The notes beneath the pieces were generated by a model. The model saw only the letters and a program-made list of their open reading frames with translations, had not been told where the DNA came from and did not search any database. From assembly GCA_907163375.1 (NCBI GenBank), contig CAJQUW010000872.1, positions 558,001-622,000 on the forward strand: a stretch of DNA of 64,000 nt. Direction: 5' to 3'. Position 1 is the stretch's first letter. The number at the start of each line of letters is the position of its first letter. The stretch is from Prostheceraeus crozeri. Its lineage: Eukaryota > Platyhelminthes > Polycladida > Euryleptidae. Below are positions 47,201 to 55,405 of this stretch, piece by piece. The position numbers and the translations under genes were made by a program.

Positions 47201-50200
47201 AAATATATTGATATATGTTTTACAGGCGCGAAAGTCAATAGTAACGGAATCACGTGATTTGGACATGACTTTTTCATAGGTTCAGTGAATGGATCTAAAC
47301 ATGCTGTTCCTCAGCAAAGATATTGGTTTCGATTATTTTATGCTATTTTAGGTTGCTTGGCCTAACTTTATTTCAAGTATTGGGATATTTGATACAATAC
47401 TTCCATTATAAAATTGACCAAATATTTGACCAAACGTGGTAACGGAATCACAAGGTAACGGAATCACAAATGTTGAAGAAAATTAGGTTAAGACGTGAAA
47501 CATTTGCAACTTGTTTATCATATCTCTACAAGTATTAAGTATTTTCATGGTTTACTTTCAATGTTTTGAAAGCATGAAGGCTATTTACATTGCATGTAAC
47601 GAATGCACCCGTATTTGCGTTTTATGTAAGGAGGTAGGATAGGTTCGTGGTTAGGATGGCGTGCTTTTAGGATTATTCTAACATATCGAGTCACAGTGGT
47701 GACTGTGCTCGCTGACAAGATACTTCATATCTATAAATACCGGGGTATTCTGGGACTCCCCGCTGTGTCAAGGATTCCTGGAAAACTCACGTAGTCACAT
47801 CCTCAATTCTGGTTTGATTTCAACCTTATCGAATAACGATCGGCTCTTATCGGTTCACTGAAAAATTCCAAAATACTTCATATCTATAGATAGATTACCT
47901 GGGATTCCCAGCCTCAAGGATTCCTGGAATCCTTCAGTCTTCAATACATTTTTGCTGGTGACTGAATGAATTAGTGCTACCGGGAAGATGCCACTTGCCG
48001 CAGCTGAGAAGCAACGTCGCTACCGGGAAAGGAAGAAAGCGAAGATGGGACCAGAAATATGGAAGCGGAAAGACTGTGAGCGAAAGAAGAGAGCTAGAGC
48101 TGCCAATCCTGATCTTTCTAAGAAGAAGCACAGAGAAAATATGCGAAGATGGCGTGCCACAAAGAAGGTTAGATCAGAAGGTGACAAAGAACCGTATCAG
48201 GCGAAATCTAGTCTCGCTCGCGCTGTGAATCGGGCTGGGGCAGCCTTGCCTCGGTCTCCTCGGAAGTTGAAGAAGATTATGCGGACATTATGTGATACGG
48301 AAGAAATCCCGTCTCGTGATATCAAGACTCCAACGACTCCGCACAACAAGTTATCACGGGAAGTTGAGGCAAGAGTACAACAATTCTACCTTCGCAACGA
48401 CATTTCCTGGATGGCATCGGGGAGAAAGGATTCAATCATAGTGATCCGTGACGGCATCAAAGTGAAGGAACAACGTCGGTACTTGTTGATGACAATCCGC
48501 GAGGTATTTGCATTGTATCGAGAAGAGTATCCTAACGACTCAGTGAAACTTTCTACATTCAAGAACTGACGTCCAGATGTGGTTCTTTACAAAGATAAGA
48601 TGCCACATAATGTTTGTGTCTGCATTTATCACGCCAACGTCGATTTCCTTCTACAGGGCATAAAGTCCGTCTCGAGTGCTCCAACTAATAACATTGAACT
48701 TCTGCAAGCTATCGCGTGTGATCCCAATAGGGAAGATTGCATGTTCGGACATTGTGAAAACTGTAAAGAGAAAGTTTCAGTCGATTGCTTGTTGACATCA
48801 GTTGATGATGCCGTGGCCGGGGATCAGAACAAGTGGCTTCAATGGGTGCGGAATGCCGAAGGACAACCAGAAAAGACTGAACTGTGTGGTGCCGTATGGG
48901 ATGCCATGTCTTCCCTGGCTGAGAAGCTTCCTGCTTTCAAGATCCATTGCTTCATTAAGAAACAGCAGTCGTCAGCGTTTCAGCGAATGCACACTACCCC
49001 TCATCAGCACCATACTGTGTTGCAGGTAGATTTCAGTAAAAATGCATCCATAATTGAACAAGATGAGATCCAGAGTGGTCATTGGGTACACAAGCAGCTC
49101 GCTGTGTTCTCGGCCGTTGGATGGACTAAAGAAGGGACCACTTCTTTTGCTGTTGTCTCAGATCGGTTATCTCACGATAAATATACTGCTGCAGTAATGC
49201 TTGAAACAATCATCGACCAGATCAAGACTGAGATGACTACTAATCTGACTCACATTGACATTTTCTCTGATGGAGCGGCACAGCATTTCAAGCAGAAATT
49301 TATGCTTACCCTTATCTCATGTATGAAGCAGACGAAGGGCTTGGTTGTCAACTGGCATTTCTTCGCTACGTCGCATGGAAAGGGAGCTGTCGACGGGGTT
49401 GGCGGCACTGTCAAAAGGGAGCTGTCACAAGGTCAGGAGATACCTTGTTAAGTCAGCTGCTGACTACGCTGCATGTGCCAAGCACTTGACCACTATCAAG
49501 ATTCTTTATATGCCTAATATGGAGATTGAGAGGCGAAGAACAGAACTTGATGCAATCTGGGGTAGTGCAATCGCCATTCCAGGCACGCATCGTGTTCATT
49601 GTGTGCGGACTGTCGATCCAGGTATCGTTACCTTATCAAATGACTCAATGCAGCCATCTCCAGAACTGCATGTGCTAGTTCAACAGGTTTCATCTGTCAC
49701 CGGAATCTCCGAAGACCAGCCGGCATCTGTGAAGCCAGAAAGTTATGTCACAATTCCCATACCAACAGAAAGAGGTCGTTCCATTCTATATGTTGCCGCA
49801 GTGTGCAGCACCAACAAAATGAAAATCAGGTACCTGCAAAGCACAGGAAGCTTCGGGATTTACCGAGATCCTGATGATGCCGACTCTAGCAGCGAGGATA
49901 TTAAAAACGCGCTTTTTGTGTGTCCCGAACCACAAATCAGCACATTGGGAACCGTAAGGCTTCGATATTCGTTCAAGTTCAGTGATCAGCAACGTGCGAT
50001 GATGCAAAAGTATGCCATGAAATGATCGGGCAGTTTTCATCATAACTAGAGTGCTTATAGGCCTAGCATGAAATCTCTGCCTTTGTAATTTATCCTTTCA
50101 AATCACGGGCTCATACATGTCAAAAATGATTGTTTTTTAACTAAAACATTGTTTTTCTTGATATTTGGTATTATCGACCATCTGCGGGGCATAATTATTG

Positions 50201-52332
50201 CGACTTATATAACATTTATCGATAAACGGATGATGTGATTCCGTTACCGGTAACGGAATCACACAAAAGCACTGTCATTTTCAATGAGAAAATATATTAA
50301 TTATAAAATCTCCATTATACCAGCAGTTGACTTTGATAAATATGCTTGCTTTGACATGATATCAGGATCTTTCTACAAGAGCCTTGAGAATAAGAAAAAT
50401 AAAATGATGTTTTTTGGTAACGGAATCACAATGGCAAACTCAAATGTCACCTTTCTGTCTCAGCCATGAAATACTTATCAATGATTTCTAAATCAAATGA
50501 ATAATGGTAAAGTCGCTTAACATTACCTAACAGTTGCTCATGAAGTGAATCATTTAAGTCCAATCAAACATTTAATAGAGATACGAGACAGAAAAAAAAA
50601 TCCAAAAAACGCTGAAAATATATTGCGTTGAAATAAAAAAAATCATCTAACTTGAATTTCAATTTTCTGGCTAAATATAGATGTCATGGCAAAAACTCGA
50701 TCTGTTACAAAAACTTCAGAATATTAGCTATAAGAAAACACACGTTAAAAATCTTAAATCGGAACTTTGTTTTTTGATGTTGCTGTTCATTTTCGCTTGG
50801 CCGAGCCCTACTGCAGTGAAACCTTATGCACCAGTCTATTTTTGGTTTTCGAACTTTGAATCTAACATGGATTTCATATTGGGCATTGATTTATGCCGAG
50901 TTGCTCATATAGGTCAACCATTCACTCGCGTTCATTTGCAATGGCCAAATGCTTTTCTGATGTTATATTTTTTGTGATGGGAACTTCTATACCCTCTTGA
51001 GACCGGAGGGGTTTCGAGTGGATCCCCTTGACCTATCTACCATATTTCTACTAATTCAACTGAAATGGAATACAACATGCTGAATCATTGTAAAAATGAT
51101 GATTTTGTCGCATGCGCGGTTGATATATCAGCAGAAAAAGTTAAATGTCAAAATTTAGCTCCGGGTCACTAGTTCTCAGGCTGATTCATTTGCAATTTTG
51201 CTTTACTGCTTTCATTATCTAATATAAGTACGTAACGTATATGCCCAAATAGATAGCCTGTAATCAGTTTTCGGACATTTAGCATCGTTTTGGTATCATA
51301 TTCTTGTGAGATTCGTCAGAGCATCGAGGAATAACAATAAAAATAACACTTGAGAATCAATGAATAGAAGCTTCAATATTAGACAAATATTCCACCATCC
51401 ATCCAATCCATAAGCAAAGTAAAGTCGATTCTACTTCTACAGTATGCGTCTATTATAATATATTTTTGATATTATTTTTTAGTAATCGTTCGAGTATCAA
51501 GTTCTAATTTCGTTCGAAACAACAGCTTTAAAGAGAATTTCTGCTCAATTGCCACATTAATTGGATAAAATATTTCGAGGATAGACAAAATGTAGAGAAA
51601 TTAAAAAGTGTTAAAAAAACTTTGGCAAAAATTTTGTTCTACATTATCATGTTTGACTATCGGTCAAAACAGAATTTAAATAAATTATTACCATACCTTC
51701 TTAATGACACTTCATAGCTAAGATGACTTCATCGGCTCAATATATCAAACATTTTTACGGAATGGATGTCTGACTCAAATATTTCATATACTACTTATAT
51801 TTGCTTCAAGTATTATTTCGAAGTCATTATTTAGCTACATCAAAAACATCACCATTACAAAAGTAGTGTATTTGTCGACTATCTAACGTAATTCAAGTTG
51901 ATTGGTCGCTAAACAAGGCTATTTATCAACATGCTCTACTTGATCAGCAAGTAGTTGTCCTATATTTGTCCAACAAATTTATTTCCAACTCTGCAACTTA
52001 TTTTCCCTTTGTGATTTCTTTGTTAATCATAGTGCTTTGAGGTGTTAAAATGACGAGGTTTATTCAAAGTGAGTATATTTGGTGCTTAGGGAAACATAGA
52101 ACTAACATATTAGCTAAATTAAATTAATTGCTGCATTTTAAAAATGAATTAAATGGTAGCAGTTTTGTCCCCATTATGTCATTTATGCACTCTATATAAT
52201 TTAATTTTTATAGACTTAATTCATGCCATCCTACATTGCAGGTCTGTCATTGGAGAACCTGATGAAGATTTGGATAAGCGAATCGATTTCTCTGTTGTAA
52301 TGGCTGATCCTTTGAACCATGTTCTGCATTAG
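38240..52332 (+). CDS. LSM8: U6 snRNA-associated Sm-like protein LSm8 (4 exons)
   Basis: LSm8 is the subunit that defines the nuclear Lsm2-8 ring, which binds the U-rich 3' end of U6 snRNA and supports spliceosome assembly. Coding exons: 38240-38270, 39936-39976, 42191-42318 and 52242-52332 (31, 41, 128 and 91 nt; total 291 nt, 96 residues plus stop), exactly the length of human LSm8. All introns are GT-AG and the phases agree (codons split at exon 1/2, CGA, and at exon 3/4, GTG). Exon 1 gives MASALEGLVNR, exon 2 TIHLITSDGRIIV, exon 3 begins GTLKGFDNLINLI (Sm1 motif) and ends GLYVIRGDNV (Sm2 motif), and exon 4 begins VIGEPDEDLDKR and ends ADPLNHVLH. The ending and the MxSALExxxNR start are LSm8 signatures that separate it from other Sm proteins. 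Intron 2 holds a 617-bp hAT; intron 3 (9.9 kb) holds LINE remnants, a 3.4-kb hAT and a 3.76-kb DNA transposon. The exons show no lesion, so the gene should be functional. Confidence 0.95.
38271..39935 (+). other. LSM8 intron 1
   Basis: It begins GTATCC and ends CATAATCGTCAG. No recognisable transposon or nested gene; an 84-codon hydrophobic frame at 38932-39186 on the minus strand is Leu/Ile-rich and has no domain that I recognise. Confidence 0.85.
39977..42190 (+). other. LSM8 intron 2
   Basis: It begins GTAAGA and ends CTTATTCCAG. It contains the non-autonomous hAT at 40166-40782. The rest is unassigned. Confidence 0.88.
40166..40782. mobile_element. Non-autonomous hAT element, 617 bp, in LSM8 intron 2
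   Basis: The left end CAGGGATGCGGAGTCC and the reverse complement of the right end, CAGAGATGCTGAGTCAGAGTCC when shortened to its shared core CAGNGATGCNGAGTC, are inverted repeats. The perfect 8-mer CTTTGTAG flanks both sides (40158-40165 and 40783-40790). GGACTCCG words recur inside the ends. No transposase is encoded. Confidence 0.92.
42498..42572 (+). mobile_element. piggyBac-like terminal fragment
   Basis: TTAA followed by a C-run at 42498, then CCTCTGAGGCCTGAAGGG and the inverted word GGGTCCAGTGGACCC at 42549-42563. The same layout occurs near 50992 (CCCTCTTGAGACCGGAGGGG), and the related palindrome GGGTCCACGTGGACCC occurs in the piggyBac at 52997-54426. I infer that these are ends of related piggyBac elements. 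Confidence 0.4.
42740..43203 (+). pseudogene. LINE reverse-transcriptase C-terminal domain relic
   Basis: One frame with two stops (at 42895 and about 43072) reads LIEKVQRRFTRCVINLSGHS, then DRLRILGIPTLQLRCRAFDL, LILAYNIFHSLSL, then FFNPTTSRTRGHDLKVFK. This is the conserved tail of LINE ORF2 (family forms LEKVQRRFTR, RLxxLGLPxLxxRRxRFDL, TTSTRGHxLKLFK). A possible 3' end with GCAATAAAAG is near 43322. The copy is 5'-truncated, as is common for LINE insertions. Confidence 0.87.
44980..45400 (+). pseudogene. hAT transposase N-terminal TTF-type zinc finger relic
   Basis: The frame contains HFSASKLQSCEWLTGRVKRK, then KLFSWPCLLFSREK, matching the BED/TTF-like zinc-finger region of hAT transposases (family forms FxxxWLxxxPWLxYS and FCxPCLLF). 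After a frameshift at about 45247 it goes on with TERWYSNLNSLSKAVK and HIHLALKNVRETV (family form GxxNLxxLSxAIKxHExSxxHI). A possible further remnant is GDIARRAREEIEETRVLLQV near 45613. Catalytic regions were not found, so the copy cannot be functional. Confidence 0.75.
45800..46385 (+). pseudogene. Second LINE ORF2 C-terminal relic, inside the hAT
   Basis: Frames interrupted by a shift near 45980 read VHYSSFDGLL, NLIERVEKRVKNPVAEK, then VASLRPFYRCYFGKSSSAVN, HMSVEHIRAVSRFFSF and NIDTFKRRADRLL. This is the C-terminal region of a LINE whose relatives have LxRVQKRALRLI, VAxLSLFYRYYHGxCSSEL and FKxRVxxxL. It differs from the LINE tail at 42740-43203, so two LINE families are represented in this intron. 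Confidence 0.82.
47988..50025 (+). pseudogene. Putative DDE transposase of the 3.76-kb element, one stop and one frameshift
   Basis: A conceptual product of about 680 residues. The N-terminus is very basic (KQRRYRERKKAKM, KRKDCERKKRARAANPDLSK), as expected for a DNA-binding region. One reading frame runs from 47988 to 49451, broken only by TGA at 48567-48569 (STFKN, stop, RPDVVLYKDKMPHNVCVCIY). A +1 shift at 49411-49440 then joins it to the frame ending at 50025 (VKSAADYAACAKHLTTIKIL). The candidate acidic active site is spread over QVDFSKNA (about 49026), FSDGAAQHFKQKF (about 49264) and SHGKGAVDGVGGTVKR (about 49372). Proteins with the last two motifs recur as uncharacterised proteins in many animals, from memory. 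A Cys-rich stretch (CMFGHCENCKEKVSVDC) lies near 48740. Only two lesions suggest recent inactivation. Confidence 0.75.
50235..50262. repeat. Perfect 28-bp palindrome of the subterminal motif
   Basis: Two copies of GGTAACGGAATCAC abut head to head (inverted copy 50235-50248, direct copy 50249-50262), giving a perfect inverted repeat with no spacer, on the 3' side of the transposase gene. Confidence 0.95.
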
Positions 52333-52992
52333 ATTTGTTCAAGGAAATATCTTTTCGATATCATCATTCATCAGGATTTACTGTTTGTGGCGAACATCCT
52401 CAGATTTCTGAAGACGTGCTGCTTTTCTGTGGTTGGCTGAAAATCGATGAGAGTGATTTTGATGTAAATAGTTTATACAGTTTTATATATGACATTATAA
52501 AGATCTCAAAACAATGCTTTCTTTCTATCTGCATCGTTTATATAATTTCTGCCTTCAATTTCATAAAATTGATTTAAATTCATGGTTTTTAGACTTGAGC
52601 TGTCGAATAGTTGATGTCCATTGAAGTTCAATTTCGTCGTGTATAAATAGTCTGAACCATCCAAAAGAACAAGTTCAACATCAGTACTCGAAGTCTTCCG
52701 GGATATCCGTCATTTTTTGGTTGGGTCACGAGATTTGTGCAAATACATGAAAAGTGATAACGTACATGCTGCAGAAATTGCGACATTCTTGATGTCACAT
52801 GTTAGGCATACTCCGTTTGGATATTTTGATAAATTTAAGACAGCATTCAGGGTTACTTTTGTTTCATGACCCAAGGGTAAATCCAATTTAATCCACAACA
52901 TTTGACGAAAATGTGTCTTTGATTTGTAAAATCCATATTTCTGAACCGATTTCAATAGTTTTTTTTTAATCGAACCATAAAGATCTCATCTA
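52333..52992. other. LSM8 3' flank
   Basis: AT-rich. No canonical AATAAA close to the stop. An 81-codon minus-strand frame at 52710-52955 ends DPTKK and looks protein-like but has no domain I can name; the piggyBac inserted at 52997 lies directly upstream of it. Confidence 0.35.
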
Positions 52993-53075
52993 TTATCCCT
53001 CGGGAGGTTTAAAATTCGCTATTCCATTTCGTGAAAATCTGGGTCCACGTGGACCCAGAAGATTTATTTTCACAA

Positions 53076-53990
53076 TCAAGCACAATTAGTACAGAAAGTA
53101 CGAGTCACAGAGTTCGAATGTTCATCACAACAGTGATTCCCACACCGAGCACAGATTTTTCTCGTTTTCCAATCTTTCTTCCACCCGCAGAGTTGACATC
53201 TGTCTTTTTTTCGTGTTGCTCTCTCAACATCCACCTTTGCTTCGATGATTGGCCGTGGCACGTCTTTTGACTCCAAAAATGGCTTGACCAGCTCCTCTCC
53301 TAAGCATCGCAGAAATTGTCTTCTTTTGTGAGGCTTGTCTCTTCCCCAATGAGGATCAATTTCGCAATTCAACACATATGCATTTATCCCACACAAATCC
53401 AAGAGGTTGCAAAACACGATTGTGTGCCATCTTCGGCTGATGTATTTCACCGTATATGTCGCCACCATTTGGTCAGCTTTATCTACACCTCCTTTGGTCG
53501 CATTGTAGTCTTTTATCATTTCTGGAACCTTTCGGTCAGTCTGTTGATCAACAACCGGCTCTTGATGGAAGGTGCTCAAAAGAAGGACACAATCATTTTT
53601 CTTGCATTTGTAACTGAGGAGGCATGTTTGATCTTCGAGGTTGAATCGGAAATCTGAAGAGTAAACAGCACGGCCCTGTAGATTCTTCATCTGCGGAGGA
53701 ACTTCTCGTCTGTTTTTCCTCAGAGTTCCTATCAAAGTCATGCCTTTTGAGCGGAGAGAGCGTGCGAGCTTCAAAGAAGTAAAGAAATTGTCAGTTGTTA
53801 TGTGTCTTCCAGAATTTTCTAGAGATCTGGTCAAATCCATGACAACACGTTCTCCAAGTCCGTGATGACTGGGATTGTCTTCTTTGCCTGTGTACATTTG
53901 TAGATTGTAACAAAAATAATTGTTGGCATCGCACAACAGCCAGAACTTAAGTCCATACCTTGATGGAAAAAATCTGACCAGTTCTCAGCC
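53076..53990 (-). pseudogene. piggyBac transposase, C-terminal half
   Basis: DDE-type transposase that normally targets TTAA. The remaining part begins FFPSRYGLKFWLLCDANNYF with the first catalytic Asp, has the second in ITTDNFFTSLKLA and the third in KGGVDKADQM. It ends in the Cys-rich zinc-binding domain (CQLCGWKKDWKTRKICARCG, then HCCDEHS and FCTNC) at the natural stop 53076. A stop just upstream at about 53984 and the absence of the N-terminal domain show that about half of a protein of near 590 residues is missing. All three aspartates and the Cys-rich domain survive, so the loss of the 5' half is the main lesion. Confidence 0.93.
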
Positions 53991-53999
53991 TTTGAAGTG

Positions 54000-54180
54000 C
54001 ATGGCGTTAAGGCTAAAAATAGAAAAAATGCTACACATCGTGAGCGCGTGACGATAGCTGCCTTCACGAATATGACGGTCAGGATAAGGCTAAGATATAG
54101 CGTCGCTAAGGATACGGGAAATCCTTATCTGGTTTCACGAATACGGGCCTTTGTTATTTGGAATAGCAGTGACTGAATTT
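54000..54180. repeat. Possible small MITE inside the piggyBac
   Basis: Inverted words GGATAAGG (54077) and CCTTATC (54133), the hairpin AAGGATACGGGAAATCCTT at 54110-54128, and TTCACGAATA on both sides suggest a short hairpin element, which would explain the truncation of the transposase here. The boundaries are unclear. Confidence 0.35.
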
Positions 54181-54560
54181 CTGCGCTATGACGACCGATG
54201 AAACGAATCAGTGTGACTGGGTCCAGCTGGACCCATAGATTTACTAAAAGGTTTGCGATGTATTGCAATTATTTAAACAACAGCTAATACATTTTCACTT
54301 GGCAGTTATAATTGACATATCGATACAGATAAAGTCCAGTGATATCAATAATAAATAATGAAAACTTAATAAATAACAGTGATCTGGAAAAATGGGTCCA
54401 CGTGGACCCAGAAAACCCCCCGAGGGTTATGGCATGGTTTTTAAAAAGTCACAAAGCCAAGACCTTCTTCACAAGCTGCCGTTTTTTGCCGAAAAAAGAC
54501 CAAAAAAGCATGATTAATCATTGAATTTTCACTGGGTTTCCATTGTCCAATGAAAAAAAT

Positions 54561-55405
54561 GTCCTCTGACCGAGACGTTTTCTGTCCTCTGACCGAGGTA
54601 CCTTTTCTCGAAGAATATTGATTCTTCCGTTAAACGTTTTGCACCAAACGAATCCTCTAGTGTGTTAGTTTATAAATCCGTAAAGAAAATTCAGTTTGAT
54701 GCCGTTACAAGTGAGTAATATTGATTTAAAAATATTTTTATCCGTTTTTTCGACCAGAGGATTTGAATATTCCCAAGAATTTCATATGGATGCTGAAACC
54801 AGAAATTTTGTCAGGAATCGATGAAATTTCACAGCATAGGAGGGATCCATGCTCTTAACATCTATGCAAAAGAAATTTCTTATTTATATCAATTAACTAA
54901 CCCTCTCAAAATCTCGTGTCCTCTGACCGAGACCCTAAAAAATCTCGGTCAGAGGACAACGTTGAAATTGAAGATCTCGGTCAGAGTACAAGGGTCTCGG
55001 TCTAAAGACATGATAATGTATGCAATTACATTTATATCACTTCGTTTTACGCGTTCAAGTATTCGTCCTAAGTTCCCGCAGTCTCATGAACCCAAATGCA
55101 CAAACCGAAGAGTTTCCTGTTCGACATCAATTTGTCCTCTGACCGAGACCTTAAAAATCTCGGTCAGAGGACAAGGTGGGTCACGGTCAACGGACATTAT
55201 ATGTAATACGTTACATTTTGGTCACTTCGCTTTCCACATGCAAGCATTCATCCTTTAGGATGAACTCTTCGGCTTCTGCATTTGGGTTGCTGATGAAACT
55301 GGGAACTTAGAAGTTCCCAGTTTCATCAGCAACCCAAATGCAGAAGCCGAAGAGTTTCCTATTCGACATCTATCTGACCGAGATCAATTTGTCCTCTGAC
55401 CGAGA
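54561..55405. repeat. Array of inverted GTCCTCTGACCGAGA motifs
   Basis: GTCCTCTGACCGAGA or close variants occur at 54561, 54584, 54918, 55134 and 55391 in direct orientation, and at 54943, 54974 (variant) and 55158 in inverted orientation. Two pairs form perfect 15-bp inverted repeats with loops of about 10 bp (54918-54957 and 55134-55172). Between them are two related spacers of about 180 bp (from 55015 and 55200) with TTCCCxxxTCATxxxCCCAAATGC words. This looks like several short inverted-repeat elements inserted into or copied from each other. No coding sequence. Confidence 0.8.
55263..55356. repeat. Perfect 94-bp hairpin (46-bp stem, 2-bp loop)
   Basis: The left stem 55263-55308 and right stem 55311-55356 are exact reverse complements, separated by AG. 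The stem begins AACTCTTCGGCTTCTGCATT and ends ACTGGGAACTT. It lies within the array of GTCCTCTGACCGAGA motifs. Confidence 0.97.

Larger units (their letters stand above)
47049..50808 (+). mobile_element. Complete 3.76-kb DNA transposon, superfamily not identified
   Basis: The terminal inverted repeats are 15 bp, GGGCTCGGCCAAGCG at 47049 and its complement ending at 50808. The 4-bp word TACT flanks both sides (47045-47048 and 50809-50812). Seven copies of GGTAACGGAATCAC or a one-base variant lie outside the gene: 47063, 47240, 47438 and 47454 on the left, and 50235 (inverted), 50249 and 50416 on the right. A single transposase frame (47988-50025) fills the middle. The 4-bp duplication excludes hAT, mariner and PIF/Harbinger; Sola-type elements make 4-bp duplications, but I cannot confirm membership. 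Confidence 0.88.
42319..52241 (+). other. LSM8 intron 3, 9.9 kb, transposon-rich
   Basis: It begins GTAAGC and ends CCTACATTGCAG. Contents in order: a piggyBac-like end near 42498-42563, a LINE C-terminal relic, a 3.4-kb hAT with a nested LINE relic, the 3.76-kb transposon 47049-50808, and a second piggyBac-like end near 50992. From about 51180 to 52241 it is AT-rich and holds nothing that I recognise. Confidence 0.9.
52997..54426 (-). mobile_element. piggyBac element, 1430 bp, internally deleted
   Basis: The ends are CCCTCGGGAGGTTT on the left and, as reverse complement of the right, CCCTCGGGGGGTTTTC. TTAT flanks both sides (52993-52996 and 54427-54430) in place of the usual TTAA. The palindrome GGGTCCACGTGGACCC lies near each end (53041-53056 and 54394-54409), and a variant GGGTCCAGCTGGACCC lies at 54219-54234. 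The transposase gene has lost its 5' half, so the copy is non-autonomous. Confidence 0.9.
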
